DNA of 64,000 bases from Sphingomicrobium sediminis (GTDB lineage Bacteria > Pseudomonadota > Alphaproteobacteria > Sphingomonadales > Sphingomonadaceae), in NCBI RefSeq assembly GCF_023805295.1, contig NZ_JAMSHT010000001.1:930001-994000 (forward strand), given 5' to 3'. A program made the translations under genes and the position numbers. Of this stretch, positions 27,514 to 37,134 are shown piece after piece. The notes under the pieces are model-generated. The model did not search any database. It was given only the letters and a program-made list of their open reading frames with translations, and was not told where the DNA came from. Every line of letters begins with the position of its first letter. Position 1 is the stretch's first letter.

Positions 27514-28494
27514 TTAGCCCTTCACCCCGCGGCCATGTTCAGCCGCTTCGTCCTTGGCCTCTTCACGCTCGGCCATATGCTCGGGATCCAGCGGACCCTT
27601 CGGCGCGACCTTGCGCTTAGCGTCCGCCCAGATCTGGCGATAGCTCAGATAAGCAAGCACGGTGGCGAAGGCGAGGAAGATGAGGACCGCGAGGCCCGCA
27701 TTCTTGCGCGTGTCCGCCTTGGGCTCGGCCGCCCAGATCAGGAAGGCAGTGACGTCCTCGGCCATCTGCTCCTTGGTCGGCTCGACCGTCTCGTCGGTAT
27801 AGGTGATAAGACCATCGACCGAGATGGGCGACGGCATCGCCAGGTTGAGGTTGGGGAAATACGGGTTGTGATACAGACCCGGCCCCGGCGCGACACCCGG
27901 ATACTTGGCTTCGAGCTCGGCGGGATCTTCATCGTAACCGATGTAGGGATCCTGATAGCCGACCAGCAGCGAGTAGAGATACTGCGCACCACCTTCGCGG
28001 TTCTTCGCGATTAGGCTGAGGTCGGGCGGATAGGCGTTGTTGTTGGCGGCGCGACCGGCAACTTCATTCGCATAAGGGCTCGGGATACGATCGGTCGGCA
28101 CTGCGTCGCGTAGCGTCGCTTCGCCGGTTTGCTCGTTGATCGCCGGCACCTGCCAACGCGACGCGATAACCTTCACCTGATCGGCGGTGTAGCCGATATC
28201 CTCGAGGTTGCGGAATGCGACATATTCCATGCCGTGACAGCTCGAGCAGACTTCGGTGTAGACCTGGAAGCCGCGCTGCAGCTGCGCATTGTCATAGCGG
28301 CCGAAGACGCCGTCCGAGGCGAAGCTGATGTCCAGCGGCTCCTTGTGGAGCGCATATTCCGCACCCTTTTCGGGCGGATCACTGAAGTAGCTGGTCAGGT
28401 CCGTGATCATGGCGATGGCCAGGACCAGGATGAAGACCAGGCCGATCATCGCGCCGAAGAAGCGGACACCCAGGAATTTGATGAGTTCACCCAT
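27514..28494 (-). CDS. petC: Cytochrome c1 of the bc1 complex
   Basis: 326-aa cytochrome c1. An N-terminal membrane segment (residues 13-32, IGLVFILVLAIAM) is followed by the heme site CSSCH at 83-87, the RIPSPYANE region, the Met ligand in NLAMPSPI and a C-terminal membrane anchor (LAVLIFLAFATVLAYLS). A basic and acidic tail ends the protein. It is the third gene of petA-petB-petC. Confidence 0.95.
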   Translation of the reverse strand: MGELIKFLGVRFFGAMIGLVFILVLAIAMITDLTSYFSDPPEKGAEYALHKEPLDISFASDGVFGRYDNAQLQRGFQVYTEVCSSCHGMEYVAFRNLEDIGYTADQVKVIASRWQVPAINEQTGEATLRDAVPTDRIPSPYANEVAGRAANNNAYPPDLSLIAKNREGGAQYLYSLLVGYQDPYIGYDEDPAELEAKYPGVAPGPGLYHNPYFPNLNLAMPSPISVDGLITYTDETVEPTKEQMAEDVTAFLIWAAEPKADTRKNAGLAVLIFLAFATVLAYLSYRQIWADAKRKVAPKGPLDPEHMAEREEAKDEAAEHGRGVKG

Positions 28495-28518
28495 GTTCGT
28501 TCGTCCGTGTCCTTTGTC

Positions 28519-29805
28519 TTAAGCCTTGGCGAGCCCGTAGGGCGCGCTTTCCGCTTCCTCGCCATGCAGCACCGACTTCGAGATCGAGTCCGGCAGCGGC
28601 AGCGGCTTCTCCAGCTTCGAGATGAGCGGGAGGATGATGAGGAAGTGGGCGAAATAATAGAGCGTCCCGATCTGGCTGAGGAACACCCACGGCTGTTCGG
28701 CCGGCATCACGCCGCAAATCCCGAGAAGGATGATGTCGGCGATGAAGATCATGAAGAAGACCTTGAACAGCGGGCGATAGTGACCCGAGCGCACCGGCGA
28801 ACGGTCCAGCCACGGCAGGAAGAAGAGCAGCAGGATCGATGCGAACATCGCCAGCACGCCCCACAGCTTCGCGGGCAGGATGAAGTCGACGGTAAAGGCG
28901 CGCAGGATCGCGTAGAACGGCCAGAAATACCATTCGGGGACGATGTGCGCCGGCGTCGCGAGCGGGTTGGCCTCGATATAGTTATCGGGGTGACCCAGCG
29001 CGTTCGGCAGGAAGAAGGTGACCGCCACGTAGACCATGAGGAAGGCGAGCACGAACCAGCCATCCTTTGCCGTGTAGAACGGGTGGAACGGCAGCGTGTC
29101 CTTTTCGGTCTTCACATCGACGCCAGTCGGGTTCGACGAACCCGGAATGTGCAACGCCCAGGTCTTCAGGATGACCACGCCGGCGATAACGAACGGCATC
29201 AGATAGTGAAGCGAGAAGAAGCGGGTCAGCGCAGCCTGGTCGGGCGCATAGCCGCCCAGCAGCCAGACACGCAGCGGCTCGCCTACGACCGGGAAGGCCG
29301 AGAAGAAGCCGGTGATAACCTGCGCCCCCCAATAGCTCATCTGCCCCCAGGGAAGCACGTAGCCCATGAAGGCGGTGGCCATCATGAGGAGGTAGACGAC
29401 GAGGCCGAGCATCCAGACGAGTTCGCGCGGCGCCTTGTAGGAACCGTAAAAGAGCCCGCGGAAGATGTGGATATAGACCACGATGAAGAAGAAGCTCGCG
29501 CCATTGGCGTGGGCGTAGCGGAGGAACCAGCCCGCATTGACGTCGCGCATGATGTGCTCGGTCGAGGCGAAGGCCGTCTCGATGCCCGAATTGTACCACA
29601 TCGCCAGCACGATGCCGGTGACGATCTGGATCATCAGGAAGACACCGGCGAGGACGCCGAAGTTCCATGCATAGTTGAGGTTGCGCGGGACGGGATAACC
29701 GCCACCGACGGCACCATAGATCATGCGCGGCAGCGGCAGGCGCTGGTCGATCCAGTGGCCCAGCTGCGTCTTGGGTTCGTAAGGCTTTGCCCAGGCGAAA
29801 CTCAT
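28519..29805 (-). CDS. petB: Cytochrome b of the bc1 complex
   Basis: 428-aa cytochrome b with about eight membrane helices. Recognisable are LRYAHANGASFFF and GLFYGSYKAPREL, MGYVLPWGQMSYWGA, FSLHYLMPF and the quinol-site motif PEWY in HIVPEWYFWPFYAILRA. It gives the two b hemes and quinone sites of complex III. It lies between petA and petC; the ATG is at 29805, 14 bp from petA. Confidence 0.96.
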   Translation of the reverse strand: MSFAWAKPYEPKTQLGHWIDQRLPLPRMIYGAVGGGYPVPRNLNYAWNFGVLAGVFLMIQIVTGIVLAMWYNSGIETAFASTEHIMRDVNAGWFLRYAHANGASFFFIVVYIHIFRGLFYGSYKAPRELVWMLGLVVYLLMMATAFMGYVLPWGQMSYWGAQVITGFFSAFPVVGEPLRVWLLGGYAPDQAALTRFFSLHYLMPFVIAGVVILKTWALHIPGSSNPTGVDVKTEKDTLPFHPFYTAKDGWFVLAFLMVYVAVTFFLPNALGHPDNYIEANPLATPAHIVPEWYFWPFYAILRAFTVDFILPAKLWGVLAMFASILLLFFLPWLDRSPVRSGHYRPLFKVFFMIFIADIILLGICGVMPAEQPWVFLSQIGTLYYFAHFLIILPLISKLEKPLPLPDSISKSVLHGEEAESAPYGLAKA

Positions 29806-29819
29806 GGCTCTATCTCTTC

Positions 29820-30401
29820 CTAACCGATGCGGATGGTCGAATCGTCGAGAAACTCGAATTCGGGAACGACGAGGTTGGTTGGTGCCGGCCCCTTACGGAT
29901 GCGGCCAGCAGTGTCGTAATGCGAACCGTGGCAGGGGCAGAAGTAGCCGTTATAGTCGCCCTTATTCTCGCCCGTGACCACACCGGTCGGCACGCAGCCC
30001 AAGTGGGTGCAGACGCCCATGGTGACGAGCCAATTGGCCTTGCCTTCCTTGGTCCGCTCGGCCAGCGATTCCTTGTCGCGCAGGCCGCTGACGTCGACGG
30101 CATTCGCTTCGTCGATTTCGGCCTGCGTGAGGTTGCGGATGAAGACCGGCTGCTTGCGCCAGCTCGCCTTGATCGCCTGGCCCTCGGCGATGTTGGTGAG
30201 GTCGACCTCGATCGAGGCCAGCGCCATAACGTCGGCGGGCGGCGCCATCTGGTTCACAAGCGGGAATGCGACCGCGCCGACACCGACGACACCGAAGCTT
30301 ACCGCTGCGATGTCGAGGAAGTCGCGGCGACGCACGCCGTCATTGCCGTCACCGGCATTGTCTTCTTTCAAGAGGGGGTCAGGCTGTTCGACCGTTGCCA
30401 T
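29820..30401 (-). CDS. petA: Rieske iron-sulfur subunit of the bc1 complex
   Basis: 193-aa Rieske protein. A twin-arginine motif RRRDFL precedes the membrane segment VSFGVVGVGAVAFPL, as expected for Tat insertion. The cluster motifs are CTHLGC and CPCHGSHYD. ATG at 30401 is favoured over the GTG at 30419, with AGGA ahead. It starts the petABC operon and is divergent from hemF. Confidence 0.95.
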   Translation of the reverse strand: MATVEQPDPLLKEDNAGDGNDGVRRRDFLDIAAVSFGVVGVGAVAFPLVNQMAPPADVMALASIEVDLTNIAEGQAIKASWRKQPVFIRNLTQAEIDEANAVDVSGLRDKESLAERTKEGKANWLVTMGVCTHLGCVPTGVVTGENKGDYNGYFCPCHGSHYDTAGRIRKGPAPTNLVVPEFEFLDDSTIRIG

Positions 30402-30573
30402 GGATGATCCTGTCACCAAGTTGTCGTTCGCAAAATGGCCCGAACAAGGATGCCCGGACCGTTAGGTTGGGCGCCTGATAGACGCGTGATGGGGGTTTTG
30501 CCAAGGCCAGATTTTGACCGTATCTCTCGGATCGTCCCTTGCGCTGCGCGTAACGACGCGCCAAGCCTTCGAC

Positions 30574-31425
30574 ATGGAAGCGCTAGACACCCAGCAACAA
30601 GCCGCCCGCGACTGGTTCGAAGACCTCCGCACCCGCATCTGCAATGCCTTCGAGGAGATCGAGGCCGAAGCCGGTTCCGATGCCCGCTTCGACTTCCTGC
30701 CCTGGGAGCGCGAAGACGCCGACGGCGGCGATGGCGGTGGCGGGGTGCGCGGCATCATGAAGGGCAAGGTCTTCGAGAAGGTCGGCGTCAATGTCTCGAC
30801 GGTGGGTGGCAGCTTCAGCCCCGAATTCGCTTCGCAAATTCCGGGCGCCGAAGAGGACCCGCGCTTTTTCGCAACGGGCATCAGCCTCGTCGCGCACATG
30901 GCCAACCCGCATGTGCCCGCGGTCCACATGAACACCCGGTTCCTCACCACGACCAAGCGCTGGTTCGGCGGGGGCGCCGATCTCAATCCGGCGATCGCCT
31001 ATGATGAGGACACCGAGGCGTTCCACGCCCGGCTGCGTGCAGCCTGCGCGGCGCATGACCCAACCTACTACGAGCGCTTCAAGAAATGGGCGGACGACTA
31101 TTTCCACCTGCCCCATCGCGGCGTCGACCGCGGCGTCGGCGGCATCTTCTATGACCGACTCGACGCCGAGGGCGACCTGTTCGACCCTCACTTCGCCTTC
31201 ACGCGCGATGTCGGCGAGGCCTTCCTCGACATCTTCCCGCAGATTGTCCGCAAGCGGATGGACAGCGAATGGACCGACGAGGATATGGGCAAGCTGCTCG
31301 ACTTTCGCGGGCGCTATGTCGAATTCAACCTGCTCTATGACCGCGGCACATTGTTCGGCCTCAAGACCGGCGGCAATATCGATGCCATCCTGATGAGCCT
31401 GCCACCGCTGGCGCGCTGGAAATAG
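30574..31425 (+). CDS. hemF: Oxygen-dependent coproporphyrinogen III oxidase
   Basis: 283-aa HemF, which oxidatively decarboxylates coproporphyrinogen III in heme synthesis. Conserved stretches are [33 protein letters not shown], and [11 protein letters not shown]; the C-terminal [19 protein letters not shown] is diagnostic. The ATG at 30574 (MEALDT) is preferred; a 20-residue longer reading would start with TTG. It is beside petABC, which uses heme. Confidence 0.96.
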   Translation: MEALDTQQQAARDWFEDLRTRICNAFEEIEAEAGSDARFDFLPWEREDADGGDGGGGVRGIMKGKVFEKVGVNVSTVGGSFSPEFASQIPGAEEDPRFFATGISLVAHMANPHVPAVHMNTRFLTTTKRWFGGGADLNPAIAYDEDTEAFHARLRAACAAHDPTYYERFKKWADDYFHLPHRGVDRGVGGIFYDRLDAEGDLFDPHFAFTRDVGEAFLDIFPQIVRKRMDSEWTDEDMGKLLDFRGRYVEFNLLYDRGTLFGLKTGGNIDAILMSLPPLARWK

Positions 31426-31426
31426 C

Positions 31427-32284
31427 CTAGGCGGTAAAGTCCTCGCGGGCCGGATCGGCGGGCATGCCTGCAAGCTGCAGGTAGATGCGCGCAATGATAG
31501 CCGAATAGACGACCGTCAGCACCGCCCCTGCGAGGCCGCCAACGAGGCCGGTGAAGAGCGCCGCGAGCGTCATCGGCTCGGGCTCGCCGAAGGCAAGCGC
31601 AATCGCGAGACCGCCGATAATCCCGACCACCATCATCAGCACGATGGAGGCGATGGCGAACAGGATGATGAAACCGAACAAGCGCCAGAAGTGACCCTTG
31701 GTCAGCACCCAAGTGCGTTTCAGGATGTCGATCGGGCCCACATCCTCGGCGGCGATCACAGGGGTGATGAGCATCATCCGCACCCCGATCCAGATGGCCG
31801 CCAGCATGAAGGCCAGGAAGAGCAACACGCCGATGGCGGAAGGCGTCGGAATGGTCGACGGATCGCCGATTTCGGCAAGGCTTGCGCCGAACAAGGCGAG
31901 CACCAGCACCATCGCAATGCCGAAGCCGACGATGAAGAGCAGCAGAAACAGCAGGATCGTGACCGGCAGGCGATTGAGACCCCGGCGCAGGCCGTCGCCC
32001 ACGCTCGCGCCGCGCGTCAGCGCAAGGTAGCTGATCGCGATCGAGCCGACGATGTTGATCAGGGCTGCGACCAGCGAGAGCAGGAGAACACCGCCCGATG
32101 CTTCGGCCGGCTCGATTTCGGTGCCAGGCTGCATGCCAAGCTGCGTCTGTTCGGGCGCCACGAGAAACATGATCGTCTGCGGAATCACCACGGTCGCCAG
32201 CGCGATGATGAACATCAACCGCCCGTCGCGCGCGATGATCGGCCGGGCATCGTCCCAGGCCTTGCTGATCGAAAGACTGCTCAT
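31427..32284 (-). CDS. Multi-pass membrane protein, unknown function
   Basis: 285 aa with about six hydrophobic segments, for example [90 protein letters not shown] and [16 protein letters not shown]. It resembles the glycerophosphodiester phosphodiesterase membrane-domain (GDPD_c/YciC-like) group, but this is tentative. AGGGG is 8 bases before ATG 32284 and only 2 before the ATG at 32290, so 32284 is chosen. It converges on hemF and is divergent from lipB. Confidence 0.75.
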   Translation of the reverse strand: MSSLSISKAWDDARPIIARDGRLMFIIALATVVIPQTIMFLVAPEQTQLGMQPGTEIEPAEASGGVLLLSLVAALINIVGSIAISYLALTRGASVGDGLRRGLNRLPVTILLFLLLFIVGFGIAMVLVLALFGASLAEIGDPSTIPTPSAIGVLLFLAFMLAAIWIGVRMMLITPVIAAEDVGPIDILKRTWVLTKGHFWRLFGFIILFAIASIVLMMVVGIIGGLAIALAFGEPEPMTLAALFTGLVGGLAGAVLTVVYSAIIARIYLQLAGMPADPAREDFTA

Positions 32285-32371
32285 GTGCATTTCCCCTGCG
32301 CTGAAATTTTCGCGACCTTAGCAGAGGCCGCGCCCTTGCCAAGCGGACGAGCGCACCGCACATCGCGGCGC

Positions 32372-33025
32372 ATGGACGTGGAATGGCGAATCTCCGACGA
32401 ACCTGTCGACTATGAGGCCGCGCTTGCCGACATGACGGCGCGCGCCGCCGCGATTGCTGCCGACGAAGCGGGCGAACGCGTCTGGCTGCTCGAACATCCC
32501 CCGCTCTTTACCGCGGGGACCAGCGCCGATCCTGCCGAACTCATGAACCCCGACCAATTTCCAGTCTTCGATGCCGGGCGCGGCGGGCGCTACACCTATC
32601 ATGGCCCGGGCCAGCGGGTCGGCTACCTCAACCTCGACCTGTCCAAGCGCGGCAAGGACATACGCTGCTTCGTCCATGCGCTCGAAGGCTGGATGATCGA
32701 TGCCCTGGCCGAGCTCGGCGTCGAAGCGCGGCGCGAGGAAGGCCGGATCGGCATCTGGACCGGCAGCGGCGATCAGGAAGCGAAGATCGGGGCCATCGGC
32801 GTGCGCGTGAAGCGCTGGGTCACGCTCCACGGTTTTTCGATCAACGTCGCCCCCGACCTCTCCCATTTCGGCGGCATCGTGCCTTGCGGCATTGCCGATT
32901 TCGGTGTCACCAGCCTTGCCCATCTCGGCCTCGATGCCGGTATGGCCGAGCTGGATGCGGCACTAAAGGCACGTTTCCCGGACTTTCTGGAACGTCTCTC
33001 TTCCGCTTGCGCGCGAAACGGCTAA
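32372..33025 (+). CDS. lipB: Octanoyl-(ACP) protein N-octanoyltransferase
   Basis: 217-aa LipB, which moves octanoate from acyl carrier protein to lipoyl domains such as GcvH. Motifs are [29 protein letters not shown], the Lys in [11 protein letters not shown] and the catalytic Cys in [14 protein letters not shown]. The ATG at 32372 starts [14 protein letters not shown]; the long upstream open frame is antisense to the membrane protein gene. Confidence 0.96.
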   Translation: MDVEWRISDEPVDYEAALADMTARAAAIAADEAGERVWLLEHPPLFTAGTSADPAELMNPDQFPVFDAGRGGRYTYHGPGQRVGYLNLDLSKRGKDIRCFVHALEGWMIDALAELGVEARREEGRIGIWTGSGDQEAKIGAIGVRVKRWVTLHGFSINVAPDLSHFGGIVPCGIADFGVTSLAHLGLDAGMAELDAALKARFPDFLERLSSACARNG

Positions 33026-33058
33026 GGTCGGCGCGCACTCAACAAAGGGACTTTCGTG

Positions 33059-33265
33059 ATGCGCGCATTCCTCCTTTCGCCCCTCCTATTGCTGGCCGCC
33101 TGCGGCGGTGACGAGCCCGAGGAAGTGCCGATTGAAGAGCAGATCGAGGCCGAAGCACCCGAGATCATCGACGGCGAGGACGTGACCGCGATCGACGCCG
33201 CGACCGACCGCGACGCGGGGCTGGTCGATGAAGAGGTACCGGGACGCGACGCGGCGAACGACTGA
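33059..33265 (+). CDS. Small acidic lipoprotein
   Basis: 68 aa starting MRAFLLSPLLLLAACGG with lipobox LAAC. The mature part is almost wholly acidic and low in complexity (EPEEVPIEEQIEAEAPEII). AAAGGGA precedes the ATG. No family is recognised; such short acidic lipoproteins are frequent in sphingomonads and relatives. Confidence 0.65.
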   Translation: MRAFLLSPLLLLAACGGDEPEEVPIEEQIEAEAPEIIDGEDVTAIDAATDRDAGLVDEEVPGRDAAND

Positions 33266-33378
33266 TCCGCATTTCCCTGGCCAATCACGGTTGCCAAAAG
33301 ACCCGCCGGCGGCTTAATTTTTCATTCAAGGGCCTTGGCCTAGACAGGTCGGGCCCAATGATCGGGAGAAGTGGGATA

Positions 33379-34050
33379 GTGAAGCGTTTCGCCCTTGCCG
33401 CCACCGCCGCCTTCGGCGCTGCCGCCATTGTGCCGCAGGCCGCCTCGGCACAGCTCTACATGGTCGCGCCCGATTTCTCGACGCCGCCCGCCGACATGCT
33501 GACCCCAGCGCTGGGCCTACCGCTTCCCGAAGCCAATATCCTCGAGCAGCGCGCTGCGATCCTGTGGAATTTGCGCGCCGGCCTCAATGTCGCGGCGCTG
33601 CAGTGTCATCACTACAAGATCCTCGACTCGGTCGACAATTATAACAATTTCATCGCCACCCATGCCGGCGAGCTCGGCCCTGCGCATGACACGCTGCAGG
33701 GCTATTTCGTGCGCAATGCGGAGACCGAGCGTGAGGGCAAACGCGCCTTCGACCGGTTCAACACGCGCACCTACAACAGTTTCTCCACGCTCTATGGCAA
33801 GCGCAGCTTCTGCCAGACGGCGGGCGACATTGCGCGCGATGCGCTGTTCGTGCCGCGCGGCCAGATCATGATGTTCGCGCAGCGCCGCCTTGGCGAGCTG
33901 CGTCGCAGCCTACGCCCGACGAGCGACAATTTCTGGACCCGCCGGACCAAGTGGCCCGTGAGTTACGGGCCGATCTACAATCACCCGCCGAGTTGTTTCA
34001 AGAAAGATGGCACGGTGAAGAAGAAGTGCCTCAGAAGCGACGACGACTAG
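33379..34050 (+). CDS. Secreted protein of unknown function
   Basis: About 223 aa with a signal peptide ending near AASAQ. The mature part is mostly helical and has paired cysteines (LQCHHYKIL, KRSFCQTAGD and PPSCFKKDGTVKKKC), suggesting disulfides in the periplasm. The start may be GTG 33379 (VKRFALAATAAF) or the ATG at 33358; the first gives the cleaner signal peptide. It converges on queE with a 4-bp overlap. I do not recognise the family. Confidence 0.7.
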   Translation: MKRFALAATAAFGAAAIVPQAASAQLYMVAPDFSTPPADMLTPALGLPLPEANILEQRAAILWNLRAGLNVAALQCHHYKILDSVDNYNNFIATHAGELGPAHDTLQGYFVRNAETEREGKRAFDRFNTRTYNSFSTLYGKRSFCQTAGDIARDALFVPRGQIMMFAQRRLGELRRSLRPTSDNFWTRRTKWPVSYGPIYNHPPSCFKKDGTVKKKCLRSDDD

Positions 34051-34676
34051 GCCAGTCCCAAGAGCTTGTGCGTCTGCAGGCTCAAGCGCCATTTGGGCCG
34101 TTCCATCACCAGCGCAATAGCGGCTTCGGTCGCCTCTTCGACATTCTCGCCATCCATCGGCTGGATTAGGAAGTTTGCGAAATCGAGGGCTTCCAGCTGA
34201 TCGAGGTCAAACGGCTGCGGCCAGACGAGCTTGAGTTCATCGCCCGACGTCTGGACCAATTCGCTACCCCATTTGGGACTGATGCAGAGCCAGTCGATCC
34301 CCTCGGGCGCTGCGATGGTGCCATTGCTCTCCACCGCAATGCGAAAGCCGCGATCGTGCAGCGCATCGATCAAGTCCGCATCGAGCTGAAGCATGGGTTC
34401 GCCGCCGGTGATGACGACGAGACGGTCCTTGCGCCCCTCGCCCCATAGTTCCGCGACCTTGTCAGCCAGCGTAACGGCCTCCGCGAACTTGCCGCCATTG
34501 ACGCCGTCGGTGCCGACGAAATCGGTGTCGCAAAACTGGCAGATCGCCTTGGTGCGATCCTCTTCGCGGCCGGTCCACAAATTGCAGCCGGCAAAGCGCA
34601 GGAAGACCGCGCGGCTCCCCGACTGCATCCCCTCGCCCTGCAGCGTGAGGAAGATTTCTTTCACCGCATAGGTCAT
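34047..34676 (-). CDS. queE: 7-carboxy-7-deazaguanine synthase
   Basis: 209-aa radical SAM enzyme of the queuosine pathway. It has FLTLQGEGMQSG at the start and the unusual cluster motif C-N14-C-N2-C, from CNLWTGREEDR to CQFCDT, then VITGGEPMLQ. It converts CPH4 to CDG. Its ATG overlaps the queC stop by 4 bp, so queC-queE are coupled. Confidence 0.95.
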   Translation of the reverse strand: MTYAVKEIFLTLQGEGMQSGSRAVFLRFAGCNLWTGREEDRTKAICQFCDTDFVGTDGVNGGKFAEAVTLADKVAELWGEGRKDRLVVITGGEPMLQLDADLIDALHDRGFRIAVESNGTIAAPEGIDWLCISPKWGSELVQTSGDELKLVWPQPFDLDQLEALDFANFLIQPMDGENVEEATEAAIALVMERPKWRLSLQTHKLLGLA

Positions 34677-35353
34677 GGCGCGGTCGCGTAGACGGTCGGA
34701 TCATCGAGCCCCGCCGCCGCAAAGCCTTCGCGGCGCAGGCGGCAGCTGTCGCACAGGCCGCAATGCTTGTGATCGGGGGTCGGGTCGTAACAGGACCAGC
34801 TCATGCCTGCGTCCATGCCAAGCCGCGCCGCTTCGGCAGCGATTTCGGCCTTAGTCATGTGCTGGAGCGGGGTGTTGATGCGATAGCCCTCGCCGCTATC
34901 CGCAGCCTTTGTGCCGAGCCGCGCCACTTCCTGGAAAGCGGCGATGAATTCGGGGCGGCAATCGGGATAGCCCGAATAATCGAGACTGTTCACGCCGATG
35001 AAGATGTCATGCGCATTGCCCGCCTCGGCGAAGGCCAAGCAGAGCGACAGGAACACCGTGTTGCGCGCCGGCACGTAGGTCACTGGAATGCCCTCTTCGA
35101 CGCCGCCCTTGGGCACGTCGATATCATCGGTCAGGGCCGATCCGCCAAAGCGGGTGAGGTCGAGCGGCAGGACGACATGGCGCCTGGCTTCGACATATGC
35201 GGCGATGCGGCTGGCGGCCTCCAGCTCGACGCGGTGGCGCTGATTATAGTCAATGGTGAGCGCGAGAATGTCGAAGCCGGCTTCGCGGGCGAGCCCCGCA
35301 CAGACCATGGAATCCAGCCCGCCCGACAAGAGGATGACGGCTTTCTTGCTCAT
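34673..35353 (-). CDS. queC: 7-cyano-7-deazaguanine synthase
   Basis: 226-aa ATP-dependent enzyme making preQ0 from CDG. The PP-loop SGGLDSMVCA is near the N-terminus, NSLDYSGYPDCRPEF is conserved, and a zinc site CxxxxxxxxCGLCDSC (from SCYDPTPDHKHC) ends the core. The ATG at 35353 overlaps the DUF3147 gene stop by 4 bp; the longer upstream frame is antisense or out of frame coding and is not used. Confidence 0.96.
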   Translation of the reverse strand: MSKKAVILLSGGLDSMVCAGLAREAGFDILALTIDYNQRHRVELEAASRIAAYVEARRHVVLPLDLTRFGGSALTDDIDVPKGGVEEGIPVTYVPARNTVFLSLCLAFAEAGNAHDIFIGVNSLDYSGYPDCRPEFIAAFQEVARLGTKAADSGEGYRINTPLQHMTKAEIAAEAARLGMDAGMSWSCYDPTPDHKHCGLCDSCRLRREGFAAAGLDDPTVYATAP

Positions 35354-35700
35354 TGGACGATCCCCAGCTTGGGCGCGATTTGTGCCCAGATTGCGTAGAG
35401 CGCCAGGGTCGTGCCGATCGCCGTCACCATGGTCACACCGAACGAAATACCGCCGCGCAGCATCATGGGGATGATCAGGAACATCGGGATGGACGGCAGG
35501 AAGAACCAGAAGGCGCCCATGGCGAGGCCTGCCACCTTCTCGGTGTCGCGCGTCTCGCCATAGAGCCACAATATGCTCATCACGCTGACGAGCGGCAACG
35601 AGGCGAGCAGGCCGCCCCAGCCGGGCCACTTTTGCGCCACGGTCGAGATGACCGCGACCAAAAGGCCGGAGATGATCGCTTTCAGAATGAACAAGGTCAT
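35350..35700 (-). CDS. DUF3147-like small membrane protein
   Basis: 116 aa with about four membrane segments (FILKAIISGLLVAVIS, LLASLPLVSVMSILWLY, MGAFWFFLPSIPMFLII, FGVTMVTAIGTTLAL). The pattern KWPGWGGLLASLP near residue 25 fits the DUF3147 group. It is the first gene of a coupled set with queC and queE (ATGA overlap) and may be a transporter-like accessory, but nothing shows its role. Confidence 0.75.
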   Translation of the reverse strand: MTLFILKAIISGLLVAVISTVAQKWPGWGGLLASLPLVSVMSILWLYGETRDTEKVAGLAMGAFWFFLPSIPMFLIIPMMLRGGISFGVTMVTAIGTTLALYAIWAQIAPKLGIVQ

Positions 35701-35742
35701 GATGCGAGCGCCCTTAGCCGCAGAGACGGGCGCGCGACAAGC

Positions 35743-36156
35743 TTAACAGGCGCGCAGGCGGCGGGCGAGATAGGTCCGGTTGAAGGGGCGACCGTTATGG
35801 ATGCCCTGCGTCGACAGGCGCAGCGACCGCGGCGTGACGACCTCGACCTCGGTGCTGCCGAAGCCGCCCTCGGTGCAGGTATAGCGCACCAAGGCAGTCT
35901 GGCCGCGTTCGGACACGGTCATGCGCGTGCACTGGTTGCTGCGGTGGGTATATTGCGCGAGCAACGACACGTCGCGCAGGCAAAGGCGCTGCGCGCGGGC
36001 GTCGCTGCCAGGGATGGTCACTTCCCACAATCCGGGCTCGACCGGGTCGAGAATGCGCGGCGGGGGGCCGTGCTGGTCGGACACCGACGCACTCAGCCCG
36101 CCAGCGCCCAGCGCCAGCACCACTGCTCCAATCGTCGATGTTATTGCACGTTTCAT
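35743..36156 (-). CDS. Small secreted protein, DUF3617-like
   Basis: 137 aa with an N-terminal signal-type segment (ITSTIGAVVLALGAGGLSAS). The sequence EPGLWEVTIPG and the single Cys pairs (RLCLRD, NQCTRM, TCTEGG) are like DUF3617 periplasmic proteins. It lies alone between DUF3147-queC-queE and hslO. The function is unknown. Confidence 0.65.
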   Translation of the reverse strand: MKRAITSTIGAVVLALGAGGLSASVSDQHGPPPRILDPVEPGLWEVTIPGSDARAQRLCLRDVSLLAQYTHRSNQCTRMTVSERGQTALVRYTCTEGGFGSTEVEVVTPRSLRLSTQGIHNGRPFNRTYLARRLRAC

Positions 36157-36216
36157 CGCAGCCTTCCTACGGGAGGTACAATGAATATAAGCTAAACAGG
36201 TTCCTTTTCAGGACCT

Positions 36217-37134
36217 TTATTCGTCGTTTGTCGACGCTTTTGGCGGCTTGATCGGAAAGCTGGTCGCGCAAAATGCGCAGTCGACGCGGATGAACCCGTC
36301 ATCGGCCACCATCTCGTCCTGTTCCTCGGGCGGGAAGCGGGCAATGACGCTGGCGATATAGTCGGGGCTGCAGCGGCAACCCTTGCTGAGCGCGATCGGC
36401 GTCAGCGTGCGCACTTCGTCTTCTTCGTGGAACAGGCGCCACAAAAGCTGGTCGAGCGGCAGCTCGGTATCGACCAGTTCCTCATCCTTTACCGACCCCG
36501 CAAGGATCGCGACGTGCGGCCAGTCGGGATGGTCCAGCTTGGTATGCAGGCGCTCGCGGCCTTCTTCGCCTTCAGGCAGGTGCTGGAACATGAGCCCGCC
36601 GACGACCCAGCCCTCGTCCTTTTGCGCGGCATGGATGCGCACCAGCGACGGGATCTGCTCGGACTGGGCGAAATAGCTTTCCGCCGCCTCGGCGATCGAA
36701 TTGCCTTCGATGGGTGCGATGCCCTGGTACCGCTCCTTGCGCTTGGGCTGGTCGAAAGTGATCGCCAGATAGCCCTTGCCGAACAAGGCGAAGAGCGTCG
36801 GGTCGGCAGGCGCTTCGGCGAACTTGGCAGGGTCATATTTGATATGCCCGCGCAATTCGCCGCCGACATAGTCGCACACCATGAGGTCGATGACCCCGTT
36901 TTCGGTCTGGGCCTGGAGCGTCAGCTGGCCCGTCTCGTCTTTGAGCAGCGCGCCCAACAACGCCGTCAGGCCGAGCGCCTCCGCCAGCAGCCGCTCGAGC
37001 ACCGGCGGATAGTCGTGCGGCGCTAGGATCGCATCGATCGACTGGTCAAGGCGCACGAGCCGCCCGCGCGCACCGCGCGTCGGCAGCATCGCGCCAAGGA
37101 CGACATCTTTCGAGAGTTGGGTGTTATCGGCCAT
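36217..37134 (-). CDS. hslO: Hsp33-type redox-regulated chaperone
   Basis: 305 aa. The Hsp33 core contains LGAMLPTRGARGRLVRLD-like N-terminal sequence and a C-terminal zinc switch with CRC then CAFC (about residues 255-288). Oxidation of these four cysteines activates holdase function. Its ATG overlaps the argD stop by one base (TGATG), so the two are coupled. Confidence 0.95.
   Translation of the reverse strand: MADNTQLSKDVVLGAMLPTRGARGRLVRLDQSIDAILAPHDYPPVLERLLAEALGLTALLGALLKDETGQLTLQAQTENGVIDLMVCDYVGGELRGHIKYDPAKFAEAPADPTLFALFGKGYLAITFDQPKRKERYQGIAPIEGNSIAEAAESYFAQSEQIPSLVRIHAAQKDEGWVVGGLMFQHLPEGEEGRERLHTKLDHPDWPHVAILAGSVKDEELVDTELPLDQLLWRLFHEEDEVRTLTPIALSKGCRCSPDYIASVIARFPPEEQDEMVADDGFIRVDCAFCATSFPIKPPKASTNDE

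Noticed and set aside
28129..29823. A 564-residue plus-strand open frame opposite petB and petC.
   Set aside because: Arg/His/Asp-rich antisense shadow of well-recognised cytochrome genes.
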